Program-made: the position numbers and the translations under genes
Source of the DNA: JANNFX01 sp031380225
GTDB taxonomy: Bacteria > Pseudomonadota > Alphaproteobacteria > Rhizobiales > Hyphomicrobiaceae
NCBI GenBank assembly: GCA_031380225.1
Contig: JANNFX010000256.1
Span: 1 to 24,809 of the forward strand
Direction: 5' to 3'
DNA length: 24,809 nt
Notes under the pieces: generated by a model
What the model saw: only the letters and a program-made list of their open reading frames with translations
What the model was told of the DNA's origin: nothing
Database searches by the model: none
Shown: positions 15,577 through 24,705 of the stretch, piece after piece
Layout: each line of letters begins with the position of its first letter
How positions within the stretch are numbered: position 1 is the stretch's first letter

Positions 15577-16707
15577 ATGATTTTGACACTCGCCTTCCGC
15601 AATTTGTTCCACGACCGCATCCGCTTGGCTGTGACGCTGATCGGTATTCTTTTTTCAATTGTGTTGGTGGCGGTTCAGCTGGGTCTCTATCTCGGCTCAA
15701 GCCGGATGATCACCGGCATGATCGAGCACTCGAATGGCGATCTTTGGATCACGGCGTATGGCGCCAAGTCGTTCGAAGAAGGTGGCACGCTTCTGACCTC
15801 GCGCGAGCGCCACCAGGCTCTGGCCGTTCCTGGCGTCAATGCGGTCATACCGCTGATTGTGGCGTTTAACGAATGGCGCAAACCCGGCGGCGGCTCGACG
15901 CGCGTTCTCGTTGTCGGCACCGACGCCGAAGATGGCGGGCTCGTGCCCTATAATCTCATCGAAGGCGATTGGGACGACATCAAAGCTCCTGAAGCAATTG
16001 CCGCCGACGATACGTATTTCGATGAACTTGGCATCACCGGCCTTGGCGACACCGCTCAGATTGGTCAGGGCCGCGTTAGGGTGCGCGCGCTGACGCATGG
16101 CATTCGCTCATTCACCAAGTCACCCTCCGTTTTCACGCCCATCGACCGGGCGCGTAATTTGCTCAACATCGACGGTGACCGGGCAACGTTCCTGTTGGTC
16201 CAACTGGAGCCAGGCGCCAACGTCGAAGCGGTGCGTTCGGAACTTCGCAACCGTCTCGAGGGCACCGAGGTTTTGACCAAGACTGAGTTCCGCGACCGGA
16301 GCCTCGTCAACTGGTTGTTCAAGACCGGCGCTGGCGTCGCGTTGATTGGCGGCGCGTTTCTCGGTACGCTGGTTGGCACCGTCATCGTCGCACAGACGCT
16401 TTATTCAAGCACCAAAGACCACATCAACGAGTTCGCGACTTTGCGTGCGCTTGGCTCATCGTCCGGCTACATCAACAAGGTCATCCTGGCTCAGGCCGCG
16501 CTCAGCGCCGTGATCGGATACCTGCTCGGTATGGCGATTGCGCTGGGTATTCTGTATCTCAGTCGCGGCTCACCGCTTCCGATGGTGATGACGCCGTGGC
16601 TCGCCTTGCTGTTGTTTGTGGTGACGATTGCGATGTGCGCGATATCGGCAATCTCAGCCATCTTCAAAGTCACGAAAATTGATCCAGCCGTGGTGTTCAG
16701 CCGATGA
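15577..16707 (+). CDS. DevC/MacB-like ABC exporter permease (FtsX-type)
   Basis: The 376-residue protein has a first membrane helix at about 17-40 (LAVTLIGILFSIVLVAVQLGLYLG), a large periplasmic domain at about 41-245, and three further helices in the last 130 residues. It ends with KIDPAVVFSR, the common terminus of DevC/MacB-type permeases. Such permeases do not move substrate through the membrane like a classical transporter. They couple ATP hydrolysis to a periplasmic adaptor and an outer-membrane channel. The ATG at 15577 has AGGA about 8 bases upstream. The stop overlaps the ATPase start (ATGA). The substrate is unknown; DevC relatives export glycolipids, MacB relatives export macrolides or peptides. 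Confidence 0.9.
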   Translation: MILTLAFRNLFHDRIRLAVTLIGILFSIVLVAVQLGLYLGSSRMITGMIEHSNGDLWITAYGAKSFEEGGTLLTSRERHQALAVPGVNAVIPLIVAFNEWRKPGGGSTRVLVVGTDAEDGGLVPYNLIEGDWDDIKAPEAIAADDTYFDELGITGLGDTAQIGQGRVRVRALTHGIRSFTKSPSVFTPIDRARNLLNIDGDRATFLLVQLEPGANVEAVRSELRNRLEGTEVLTKTEFRDRSLVNWLFKTGAGVALIGGAFLGTLVGTVIVAQTLYSSTKDHINEFATLRALGSSSGYINKVILAQAALSAVIGYLLGMAIALGILYLSRGSPLPMVMTPWLALLLFVVTIAMCAISAISAIFKVTKIDPAVVFSR

Positions 16708-17486
16708 GCGATGATGTAGCCACACTGACTAAGCCGTCCGAGCCCGTTCTTGTGGCCGATAACGTGGTCAAAGAGCTTGGAAAAGGCGCTTCAGCTGTCA
16801 TGGCTCTGAAAGGCGTCAGCATTGAACTCGTGCCTGGTGAATTGACCCTGCTGATGGGTCCGTCCGGCAGTGGCAAGACCACGCTGTTGTCGATCCTCGG
16901 ATGCATTCTCGCGCCGACATCGGGCACGGTACGCGTTGCGGGAGAGTCGATTGCTGGCCTTGGCGCCGAGGCTTTGGCCAAGATCCGCCGCCGCCACATC
17001 GGCTTCATTTTCCAGTCTTATAATTTGTTCCCAACGTTGAACGCGCTTGAGAACGTCCGCATCGCACTCGATGTCGTCGGCCAAAAAGGTTATCCGGCGG
17101 CCGCGCGCGCGGAAGAGTGCTTGCGTGACGTTGGGCTAGGCGGCCGCTTGCAAAACTATCCGTCGAACCTTTCGGGCGGAGAACAGCAACGTGTCGCGGT
17201 TGCGCGCGCGATTGCAACGTCGCCCTCGATTGTCCTCGCGGACGAGCCGACAGCGGCGCTTGATAGTGTCAACGGTCATGCCGTGATGGCGCTGTTGGCG
17301 AAGATTGCACGCGAGCAGAAGCGCTCAGTGCTGGCGGTGACCCACGATCCCAGAACCCTCAGCTACGCGGACCGCGTTATTAAAATTGAAGACGGGCGCA
17401 TTGTCGGCGAGGACCGGCGGCCGATCGGCCTGGATGCCCCCGAAATTACCGACCTCACGAAGCAAAGGCGAAAAAAGAATGCTTAA
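16704..17486 (+). CDS. ABC exporter ATP-binding protein (DevA/MacB-like, LolD family)
   Basis: The 260-residue protein has every ABC motif: Walker A GPSGSGKTT (52-60), Q-loop Gln104 in FIFQSYNLFPTLNALENV, signature LSGGEQQR (156-163), Walker B IVLADEPTAALD (176-187) and H-loop His214. The sequence between the Q-loop and the signature is typical of the LolD/MacB/DevA group. The last 25 residues are a basic tail (TKQRRKKNA). Its start overlaps the permease stop and its end overlaps the adaptor start by 8 bases, so all three are expected to be made together at the inner membrane. Confidence 0.95.
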   Translation: MSDDVATLTKPSEPVLVADNVVKELGKGASAVMALKGVSIELVPGELTLLMGPSGSGKTTLLSILGCILAPTSGTVRVAGESIAGLGAEALAKIRRRHIGFIFQSYNLFPTLNALENVRIALDVVGQKGYPAAARAEECLRDVGLGGRLQNYPSNLSGGEQQRVAVARAIATSPSIVLADEPTAALDSVNGHAVMALLAKIAREQKRSVLAVTHDPRTLSYADRVIKIEDGRIVGEDRRPIGLDAPEITDLTKQRRKKNA

Positions 17487-18585
17487 GTTCGATCCCGTCG
17501 TTTCGACATTGTCGCTCGCTGGAGTGGCCGCGATTTTGATCAGCCTGACATTGAATACGATTGCGCCCAGTCTCGCTCAGCAAGTGACGACAATTACAAA
17601 TGCCGCCGCTCAAGGCACAGAGGCTGCACTGCCGAAACCGGCTTGGGCCGCATCCTCAACTGGCCGCATAGAGCCGAAGGACGGCGAAGTCCGCATCGAT
17701 ACCCAAGTCGCTGGAAAAGTCGTCGAGGTCGCTGTCAAGACCAACACTCAGGTGCAAGCCGGAGATCTATTGGTCCGCGTCGACGACGAAGATTTGTTTG
17801 CGAAGTATAGTTCTGCTGAAGCCGAAGTTTTGGTGCGAGAACGCGAGCGCGAAGACGAGCCCGCCAAGGGCGCTGGCCTCGAAAAGCGCAAGGCAGAAGA
17901 CGCTGTAGCTTCCGCCGAACGCGCATTATTTCACGCGCGTCAATCTTTTGACGATGCGGGCCGGACGTTCCGCGCCGGTAAAGGATCAGCCGACGACCTC
18001 GCAAAAGCCCGCACGCAGCTGACAGCCGCTAAGGATCGTGTCGCCACTGAACGGGCGGCACTTGCCACTGTTGCCGCCAAAGCCGACATGCCGTTGCCGA
18101 CGCGGCTAGAATCCGCTGTGACGCAAGCACGGTCCGATCTTTTACAGGTTGAGCAAGCGGTCGAGCGCACCCGCATTCGTGCGCCATCGGATGGCACAGT
18201 GCTAAATGTTTGGGCCAAAGTTGGCGAAACTGCCGAGTTGATGCCAGATACGGCGCTGGTTTTGTTTGGCGATATCTCGTCGCTGCGTGTTCGCGCCGAA
18301 GTCGAAGAGCGCGACGTAGTCAAAATCCATGCCGGTCAGCGCGTTGTCATTCGCGCCGATGCCTATCCGGGCCGCGATTTTGACGGCGTTGTAACGACGC
18401 TGGCGCCAGCGCTCGGCCCGCCACGCATTCTGTCTCGCGGTCCGCGCCGTCCGAATGATGTCGAAGTTCTTGAGGTTTTGGCGACGCTCGATGGTCAACC
18501 GGCGTTGCTGACCGGCATGCGCGTCGACGTTTTTTTCAAGCTCGACAACGCCGCTGACAACACGGGATCGGTGAAGCCAAACTGA
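17479..18585 (+). CDS. HlyD/DevB-like periplasmic adaptor (membrane fusion protein)
   Basis: The 368-residue protein has an N-terminal membrane anchor (about 11-34), a biotinyl-lipoyl-like half-motif IDTQVAGKVVEVAVKTNTQVQ at 73-93, and a long coiled-coil hairpin at about 110-230 rich in Glu/Arg/Ala. The second lipoyl half, RIRAPSDGTVLNVWAKVGE, is at 232-250, followed by a beta-barrel domain. This is the domain order of HlyD/MacA/DevB adaptors, which bridge the permease to a TolC-type channel. AAGG lies about 10 bases before the ATG at 17479. No TolC-like gene is in the window. Confidence 0.92.
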   Translation: MLKFDPVVSTLSLAGVAAILISLTLNTIAPSLAQQVTTITNAAAQGTEAALPKPAWAASSTGRIEPKDGEVRIDTQVAGKVVEVAVKTNTQVQAGDLLVRVDDEDLFAKYSSAEAEVLVREREREDEPAKGAGLEKRKAEDAVASAERALFHARQSFDDAGRTFRAGKGSADDLAKARTQLTAAKDRVATERAALATVAAKADMPLPTRLESAVTQARSDLLQVEQAVERTRIRAPSDGTVLNVWAKVGETAELMPDTALVLFGDISSLRVRAEVEERDVVKIHAGQRVVIRADAYPGRDFDGVVTTLAPALGPPRILSRGPRRPNDVEVLEVLATLDGQPALLTGMRVDVFFKLDNAADNTGSVKPN

Positions 18586-18625
18586 GCGCCTGATCAACTA
18601 GCCCACTCATTCGGCACTCATCACG

Positions 18626-19516
18626 ATGTCCCAGCAGAAAATTGTTGTTCATGAGCGCGACCGTGGCCGCGCTCATCAAATTGCCGCCGCACTCGAAGAC
18701 CTGTTCGAACCGCTGCCATCGGCACTGACGCTGTTCGAACACAAGGCTGATGCAACATCAGAAATGGTGTGGCGCATCGAAGCCTATTATGATGAGATGC
18801 CAGACATTGGTGATCTGCAGTCACATCTCGAAAACGCCGTTGGCCTTCCGATGCCGAAGCTCATCCTCGACGATGTGCCCGATCTCAACTGGGTTGCGAT
18901 CTCTCAAGCCGCGCTGCCGCCCGTCGTTGCGGGACGGTTCACGGTTCATGGAAGTCATGACCAGGGCCGCATCGCGCATGGACCGAATGCCATTCTGATC
19001 GACGCTGGCGAAGCCTTTGGGACAGCCCATCACGCGACCACCTTTGGCTGTCTGTCAGCGCTTGATAGCCTAATGCGCCGCCAGCATTACAAGCGCGTCT
19101 TGGATTTGGGCTGCGGCTCGGGCGTACTCGCGATTGCAGTGGCGCGCGCCAATCCACGCGCCTCCATCATTGCAACAGACATGGACCGCCAATCGGTGGT
19201 GGTCGCGATGTCCAATATGCGCGTCAACGGCATGGCTGGCCGCATCCAGGTTATTCAGGCCGCAGGACTAGATACGCCGAGACTGCGCCGTGCGCCACCA
19301 TTTGATTTGATTGTTGCCAATATCCTGGCCGGGCCGCTGATCGATTTGGCGGGTGATGTTTCCCGCGCCCTCCAAATTGCAGGCACGCTGGTGTTGTCCG
19401 GAATTCTTATTCCGCAATCAGCCAGTGTAATCGCCGCCTACCAGGCGCAGGGCTGCCACGCCGTCTCCCATCGCCGCATTGCGGGCTGGTCGACGCTGGT
19501 CTTGCGAAAGCGTTGA
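18626..19516 (+). CDS. prmA: Ribosomal protein L11 methyltransferase
   Basis: PrmA trimethylates several amino groups of ribosomal protein L11 using S-adenosylmethionine. The 296-residue protein has a divergent N-terminal substrate-recognition domain (about 1-110). The catalytic domain follows: AFGTAHHATTFGC (130-142), SAM motif I LDLGCGSGVLAIA (159-171) and the catalytic-site block VANILAGPL (230-238). The usual loop is GTGxHxTT, and this protein has Ala at the third position. It lies 40 bases after the exporter operon on the same strand, with no obvious ribosome-binding site at the ATG. Identification is secure from the motif set. Confidence 0.92.
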   Translation: MSQQKIVVHERDRGRAHQIAAALEDLFEPLPSALTLFEHKADATSEMVWRIEAYYDEMPDIGDLQSHLENAVGLPMPKLILDDVPDLNWVAISQAALPPVVAGRFTVHGSHDQGRIAHGPNAILIDAGEAFGTAHHATTFGCLSALDSLMRRQHYKRVLDLGCGSGVLAIAVARANPRASIIATDMDRQSVVVAMSNMRVNGMAGRIQVIQAAGLDTPRLRRAPPFDLIVANILAGPLIDLAGDVSRALQIAGTLVLSGILIPQSASVIAAYQAQGCHAVSHRRIAGWSTLVLRKR

Positions 19517-19622
19517 ATTCTTGCAATTTCTCCCTTTCGCCGCCGCGCAACATCGCCAATAAACGGCATTGAACGCCAAGCATCGCCAAACTGCGGCTGG
19601 CAGGCTGCCAACAGGATCAGAC

Positions 19623-21437
19623 ATGTATCAATCGTTTGATGCCATGACCAACCCGGATGCCGCTGTCGAGCGCGTGCACCGCTTGCGGCAATTGATTGCC
19701 AAACGCCGCGTCGACGCATACCTCGTGCCGCGTGCCGATGAGCATCAGGGCGAATATGTTCCAGCCTCCGCCGAGCGGCTTAAATGGCTGACCGGATTTT
19801 CAGGAAGCGCTGGCATGGCGGCAATTTCTGCGAAACGCGCCGCCCTATTTGTCGATGGCCGCTACACCGTGCAAGCCGCAAGTGAATGCGAGGAAAAGCT
19901 CTTCGATTTTCCCGGGATTGCGCGAGCTAAGCTCAAAGACTGGCTGAGAGCCAACGTCCGCAAAGGTGGCGTCGTCGGATTTGATCCGTGGCTGCATACA
20001 GCTGCGGAAGTTGCTCGTCTGAAAGCAGCACTCGAAGAGCATGGGCTCCGGCTCAAGCCGATGCCCGGAAATCTTGTCGACAAGATCTGGGGCAAGGACC
20101 GGCCGGCGCCGCCCAAAGGTCTCGTCATCCCGCATCCGATGAAGTTTGCCGGCAAGAGTGCGGATGAGAAAATTACTGAAATTCAGAAGCAGTTGAAGGC
20201 CGCGCACCAAGATGCATTGGTTTTGACGTTGCCTGACAGCATTTGCTGGCTGCTCAATATCCGCGGCTCGGATGTCGCTCATACTCCAGTTGTGCTGGCT
20301 TTTGCGATTGTACCGCTCGCCGGTAAAGCCGAACTCTATATTGACCCACTCAAGCTCAATCGTGAATCCCGTTTGCAATTAGAGTCTGTCGCTAAGCTGT
20401 TACCACCCGAAAAGCTGGCAGACAGACTGACGGCACTTAAGCACGCCGATAAGCGCGTGCGGGTTGACGGCGATACGGCGGCGTTTGCTATTTCCAATTG
20501 CTTGGTGCGGAGTTTCGTCAAGGGAATCGACCCGTGCATCGCTTTAAAAGCCATCAAGAACCCGGCGGAGATCAAAGGTTCGCGCGCCGCCCATGCCCGC
20601 GATGGCTTGGCCGTATCCCGCTTTCTGGCTTGGCTTGAGGATGCAGCACGTTCGGAACCAATCGACGAGATTTTGGCTGTCACAAAGCTTGAAGAGATGC
20701 GCCGTGACACCGGCGAACTCAAAGACATCTCGTTCGATACAATATCCGGCAGCGGAGCCAACGGCGCTATTGTGCATTACCGTGTCTCAGCCGAAACCAA
20801 CCGCCACTTAAAAGCTGGCGAGTTGTTCCTGATCGACAGCGGTGCACAATACGCTGATGGCACGACAGATATCACCCGCACCGTCGCCATTGGCAAACCA
20901 ACCGAGGAAATGCGCGTACGCTTCACGGCTGTTCTCAAGGGCCATATTGCAATTGCAACGGCGCGTTTTCCGGCTGGAACCCGGGGGATCGATCTCGACC
21001 CGTTTGCGCGCCGTGCACTTTGGGAGCTCGGCCTCGACTATGACCATGGTACAGGCCACGGAGTTGGCAGCTATCTGTCGGTACATGAGGGACCGCAGTC
21101 GATCAGCCGTGGTGGCTTGGCGGTGCTTGAGCCTGGTATGATCATTTCGAACGAACCGGGCTACTATAAGCAAGGTCATTACGGCATTCGCATCGAGAAT
21201 TTGGTGCTGGTGACGCCAGCAGAGATGCCCGCCGGTGGTGATCGCAAGACCATGGGTTTTGAGACCTTGACGCAAGTGCCGTTTGACCGCGTACTCATTG
21301 ATGCGTCGCGTCTCTCGCCATCCGAACTCCAATGGGTCAACGCCTATCATGCTCGCGTCCGCGACGTTTTGATTGGCGAGGCCGATGCCGTGACCAGAAA
21401 GTGGCTCGAGCGCGAGACGGCACCGATCAAAAATTAA
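19623..21437 (+). CDS. pepP: Aminopeptidase P (Xaa-Pro aminopeptidase, M24B, three-domain)
   Basis: This metallopeptidase removes N-terminal residues before proline. At 604 residues it is the long three-domain form related to eukaryotic XPNPEP1: two creatinase-like N-terminal domains (about 12-160 and 180-310) and a C-terminal pita-bread domain. The dinuclear metal site is intact: Asp405 (LIDSG), Asp416 (TDITRT), His479 (GTGHGVG), Glu511 (SNEPGYY) and Glu525 (IRIENL). The start at 19623 has AGGA about 7 bases upstream; a frame open from 19569 was rejected. No signal peptide is present, so it is cytosolic. Its stop overlaps the stop of the convergent methyltransferase gene. Confidence 0.94.
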   Translation: MYQSFDAMTNPDAAVERVHRLRQLIAKRRVDAYLVPRADEHQGEYVPASAERLKWLTGFSGSAGMAAISAKRAALFVDGRYTVQAASECEEKLFDFPGIARAKLKDWLRANVRKGGVVGFDPWLHTAAEVARLKAALEEHGLRLKPMPGNLVDKIWGKDRPAPPKGLVIPHPMKFAGKSADEKITEIQKQLKAAHQDALVLTLPDSICWLLNIRGSDVAHTPVVLAFAIVPLAGKAELYIDPLKLNRESRLQLESVAKLLPPEKLADRLTALKHADKRVRVDGDTAAFAISNCLVRSFVKGIDPCIALKAIKNPAEIKGSRAAHARDGLAVSRFLAWLEDAARSEPIDEILAVTKLEEMRRDTGELKDISFDTISGSGANGAIVHYRVSAETNRHLKAGELFLIDSGAQYADGTTDITRTVAIGKPTEEMRVRFTAVLKGHIAIATARFPAGTRGIDLDPFARRALWELGLDYDHGTGHGVGSYLSVHEGPQSISRGGLAVLEPGMIISNEPGYYKQGHYGIRIENLVLVTPAEMPAGGDRKTMGFETLTQVPFDRVLIDASRLSPSELQWVNAYHARVRDVLIGEADAVTRKWLERETAPIKN

Positions 21438-22174
21438 AGCGCAACCACCAGCGTGCGATAGACTTCCAAGTCAGTGGCTGGAGTTTCAAACCGCTCCAGG
21501 ATTTTGAGATTGAACGGCGGCAGTTCGAGATAGACGCCGGACTCAAGCGCATCGCGTGTCCGGTAGCCGCTGTCAATATCTAAGTTGGGTGCGCTGGGAT
21601 TCAAGTACACGGCCTCAGTGACAATTGCGACTTTGAAGCGGCGGCGCAAATTCGCCAGCGCTGTGAGAATGTTTTCATTAGAAAGGTGCTGGAACACTTC
21701 GCGCACGGTCACGATGCCGCCAGGCGGCAGCGGGTCTGTCGCAACATTCAGGTTGGCGAACTCGATCCGGCCAGGCTGGCCAAAATTGGTTTCATTGTGC
21801 TTGATGACATTGGCCGCGATATCGCAGCCGATATAGGAGAGGGGACGCGCAACCCGTTCCAAAATACGCTTTGAGACTTGGAAATCACCGCAACCAATGT
21901 CGACGATCGTCTCGATTTCTGGATGGCGTTCGAGGTAGCCGGTGACGAAAGTTTCGTAGTCAGCAGTCACGTCCGGCAGCGAGCCACTGCCCGACTGATA
22001 ACGCGGGCCGCCGGTCGAGGCCCACAGTCCGCGCTCATAGATTTCTGTAAATACGTCCTGCAGTGGCTTGCCACGCACCGCCGCCTGTTCGCGACGGAAC
22101 CGCATCAGCTGCCAGCGTTTGTGCAGTCCGTCCGGCAGTAATGCCCGTAACGCGTCTTTAATCGGCGGAGACAT
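21434..22174 (-). CDS. Class I SAM-dependent methyltransferase
   Basis: The 246-residue protein has a basic helical N-terminus and YERGLWASTGGPRYQSGSGS (47-66), typical of a small group of methyltransferases. A classic motif I, IVDIGCGDFQVSKRIL (90-105), is followed by YIGCDIAANVI and an Asn/Asp-rich region around LNVATDPLPPGG, consistent with a Rossmann methyltransferase. The motif FQHLSNENI resembles the post-motif II helix of class I enzymes. AAAGGG lies about 9 bases before the ATG. The acceptor is unknown. Its stop codon overlaps that of pepP on the other strand. Confidence 0.85.
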   Translation of the reverse strand: MSPPIKDALRALLPDGLHKRWQLMRFRREQAAVRGKPLQDVFTEIYERGLWASTGGPRYQSGSGSLPDVTADYETFVTGYLERHPEIETIVDIGCGDFQVSKRILERVARPLSYIGCDIAANVIKHNETNFGQPGRIEFANLNVATDPLPPGGIVTVREVFQHLSNENILTALANLRRRFKVAIVTEAVYLNPSAPNLDIDSGYRTRDALESGVYLELPPFNLKILERFETPATDLEVYRTLVVAL

Positions 22175-22349
22175 TCAAGTAACCCTTTGTGGAGTGATCA
22201 GCCCGATGATACCGGCCTCAGTTGCAATACATGGAACGCCAATCTCTAAGAAGGATCGATCAAATTGTCAGAAAATTCTGTATTAAAGTGAACCCGAGCG
22301 CTGTTTAGGCGTGTCAATTGCCACGAGTAACGCCCGGCAGCTTCGGTCT

Positions 22350-23039
22350 TTACGCTTTAATGCTTGCAAGCGCTTCTGTGGCGATGGCGCGGGTGATACG
22401 GCGCTGACGCGCCAGCGCTAAACGATCGGCCGCCGCGACGACGCGATTGGCCATAGCCATTGAGCGCTCCATATGGAGGGCGATGTGCGCGATGACGTGT
22501 GGTTCAACCGGCAATTGGCGGTCGGCGAACAGTTTCACCAATACAGCGTTAATCAGTGCCTCATCGGGCGGCGCAATCAGCGCCAATGGTAACGCACGCA
22601 GCCTGGAACGCAGATCCGGTAAAACGATATCAAGATCGCCTGGAGCGATTGCCGCGGTTATCAATACGAATTTCTTTTTCTCGCGGGCCAAGTTCAAAAT
22701 ATGAAACAAGACGCGGTCATCTCCGATCCCGTGATCGATGTCTTCGACAAGGAGAGCAGGGCTTAAGTCAAACGCTGCAATCGCGGCCTCGCTGACTGCA
22801 GGGCCTTGAACCGCGGTTGCATGCGCGCGCGCGCGCCATGCCTCAGCGAGGTGTGATTTTCCAGAGCCGTCAGGGCCGCAAATGACGGCCGCTGACACAG
22901 GCCAATTGGGCCAGCTTTCCACCAACGCCACCGCGCTCGCGTTGGAGGCGCTGATATAAAAGTTTTCCAGCCCCGCCTCGGTCAAGTGCGGAAGTTCTAA
23001 CGTCAACTGCGATGGCGACGGATCGGTCATGGGGCTCAT
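22350..23039 (-). CDS. hdaA: DnaA regulatory inactivator HdaA
   Basis: HdaA, with the DNA-loaded sliding clamp, stimulates ATP hydrolysis by DnaA and so limits re-initiation of replication. The 229-residue protein has an N-terminal clamp-binding motif, QLTLEL (11-16). An AAA+ domain follows: Walker A GPDGSGKS (55-62), Walker B LLVEDID (96-102), a sensor-like LITAA (126-130) and LPDLRSRLRALP (140-151) in the arginine-finger region. It lacks the DnaA DNA-binding domain. There is no strong ribosome-binding site. It is the last gene of a minus-strand group with the aminotransferase and DUF1489 genes. Confidence 0.9.
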   Translation of the reverse strand: MSPMTDPSPSQLTLELPHLTEAGLENFYISASNASAVALVESWPNWPVSAAVICGPDGSGKSHLAEAWRARAHATAVQGPAVSEAAIAAFDLSPALLVEDIDHGIGDDRVLFHILNLAREKKKFVLITAAIAPGDLDIVLPDLRSRLRALPLALIAPPDEALINAVLVKLFADRQLPVEPHVIAHIALHMERSMAMANRVVAAADRLALARQRRITRAIATEALASIKA

Positions 23040-23072
23040 AGTGTTTCGACGGCCGGGTAGGTGTCTAGCGCT

Positions 23073-24185
23073 TTAGGACCTAGCCGCAGCCAGCGCGGGC
23101 GGCAAGGCCTCGGCCAACACAGCCATGTCCTCATCGCGCCCGGTGGACACGCGAATGCAGCGGTCCAGCGGAGAGACGGCCGGCTTGCGAACAAATACGC
23201 CCCCTGCCAGTAACTCAGCCAAGACCCGTGTCGCGAATGCCGCATTCAACATACAATCGATTGTGACGAAATTGGCGGCCGATGCGATTGGCGCCAAGCC
23301 GTTGACGCGTGCGATCTGCGAAATGCGCTCGCGGCTGGCACTGATGCGTTCCACCGTGGCTGCCAAGTAGTCCTGATCCGCGAGTGCAGCCAACGCGCCA
23401 ATCTGGCCAATGCGATTGATGCCATAATGATTGCGGACTTTTTCAAAGACCCGAATGACACTCACGTCCCCGATCGCATAGCCAACCCGTGCGCCTGCCA
23501 AACCATACGCCTTCGAAAACGTCCTCAAGTGCAAGACCTGCGGATTGCTAACGTCGATTGCGGGAATCGCATCGGCTGGTGCCGTATCGCAATAGGCTTC
23601 GTCAAGGATCAGCAGCAACCCATCTGGCAGACTTTCGATCAAGCGGTTGATCTCAGACGCCGCAGACCATGTCCCCATCGGATTGTTGGGATTCGATACA
23701 TAGAGCACGCGGGCGTTGGCCACGATGGCTGCATCCAGCAACGCACCAAGGTCTTCGCGGTCGCTCTTAAATGGCACCTTGACCAAACGTGCGCCTTGCG
23801 TGGCGACATGAAAATTGAAGGTTGGATAGGCGCCGTCTGACGTTACAATTGACGTGCCGGGCTCAGCGCACATGCGAACTGTCAACCCGAGTAAACCATC
23901 GATGCCTTCGCCGATGACAACGTTGCAGGGGCCAACGCCGTGAAATGCTGCAATCGCATGGCGAAGGTCGTGGTTCTCAGGATCGGAATATTTCCAATTC
24001 TCAGCGACTGCCGCAGTCATGGCCGCAATACTTTTGGGGCTCGGTCCGAACACGCATTCATTGGCGCCAAGCCGCGCTCTAAACGTGATGCCAGTCGTTC
24101 GCTCTTGCGCTTCAGGCCCGACAAACGGCGCGACGTCTGGCACAGCTTGAACGATATCTGTGATCACCGGCCGGCCGCGCGCCAT
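23073..24185 (-). CDS. PLP-dependent aminotransferase, fold type I (histidinol-phosphate aminotransferase-like)
   Basis: The 370-residue enzyme has RLGANECVFGPSP (38-50), WKYSDPENHDLR (64-75), GEGIDGLLGL (92-101, phosphate-binding region), VSNPNNPMG (163-171), DEAYCD (195-200), and TFSKAYGLAGARVGYAIG with the pyridoxal-binding Lys225 and Arg233. The motifs place it with HisC-like class I/II aminotransferases, but the exact amino acid substrate cannot be read from sequence, so no gene symbol is given. It starts 10 bases after the DUF1489 stop and ends 33 bases before hdaA, suggesting an operon. The frame stays open upstream to 24353, but that part lies in the DUF1489 gene. Confidence 0.9.
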   Translation of the reverse strand: MARGRPVITDIVQAVPDVAPFVGPEAQERTTGITFRARLGANECVFGPSPKSIAAMTAAVAENWKYSDPENHDLRHAIAAFHGVGPCNVVIGEGIDGLLGLTVRMCAEPGTSIVTSDGAYPTFNFHVATQGARLVKVPFKSDREDLGALLDAAIVANARVLYVSNPNNPMGTWSAASEINRLIESLPDGLLLILDEAYCDTAPADAIPAIDVSNPQVLHLRTFSKAYGLAGARVGYAIGDVSVIRVFEKVRNHYGINRIGQIGALAALADQDYLAATVERISASRERISQIARVNGLAPIASAANFVTIDCMLNAAFATRVLAELLAGGVFVRKPAVSPLDRCIRVSTGRDEDMAVLAEALPPALAAARS

Positions 24186-24195
24186 CACAATTTGC

Positions 24196-24636
24196 TCACA
24201 ACAACCCCAGAGTGGCGAGGTCTTTGCGGAGTTGCGGCGGCAGGGCCTCCAAGTCGCGGGCTTCGCCGGCGCCGATATCTGCTGGCGCATCATCAGCGCT
24301 GAAATAACGCCAGCCCTGAAATGCTTTTCGCCGCTGCGGCCGGACCGGCACAACGACAGGACCTAACAGCAGCAAACAACAGGCCGAGCCGTCTTCCTTC
24401 GTCCCAGTATCGAAACCAATCAGTTTCTGCCGGGCTTGGATCATGCCCTTAACAACCCAATACAGCGAGCCTCCATCCAGCAACTCGCTTTGGCGCTTCG
24501 GCGTTTGAAACGTGGTGTGGAAAATGCGCCGTTTGCCGCCATTGGCTTTGGCCTGGAATGGCGGATAAGTTTCTTGCCAAGTTCGCAGATCCTCAATCGA
24601 GGTGGCGCCGACGCAGAGTTTGACCAAGTGCAGCAT
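24196..24636 (-). CDS. DUF1489 family protein
   Basis: The 146-residue protein begins MLHLVKLCVGATSIEDLRTWQ and has FHTTFQTPKRQSELLDGGSLYW, then VVKGMIQARQKLIGFD, and ends with a block containing RRKAFQGWRYFSADDAPADI. This matches the alphaproteobacterial DUF1489 family, a small soluble family of unknown function. GAGGA lies 8 bases before the ATG at 24636. No signal peptide or membrane helix is seen. It leads the apparent DUF1489-aminotransferase-hdaA transcription unit. Confidence 0.9.
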   Translation of the reverse strand: MLHLVKLCVGATSIEDLRTWQETYPPFQAKANGGKRRIFHTTFQTPKRQSELLDGGSLYWVVKGMIQARQKLIGFDTGTKEDGSACCLLLLGPVVVPVRPQRRKAFQGWRYFSADDAPADIGAGEARDLEALPPQLRKDLATLGLL

Positions 24637-24705
24637 GATGCGTCCTCAATCGTGGTCAGGGGTGACGTCGCCAACTTGCGGGTCCAACGCAAAGCCACTC
24701 ACGAC

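Noticed and set aside
24637..24705. Promoter for the DUF1489 operon
   Set aside because: No convincing -35/-10 pair was seen in the short gap.
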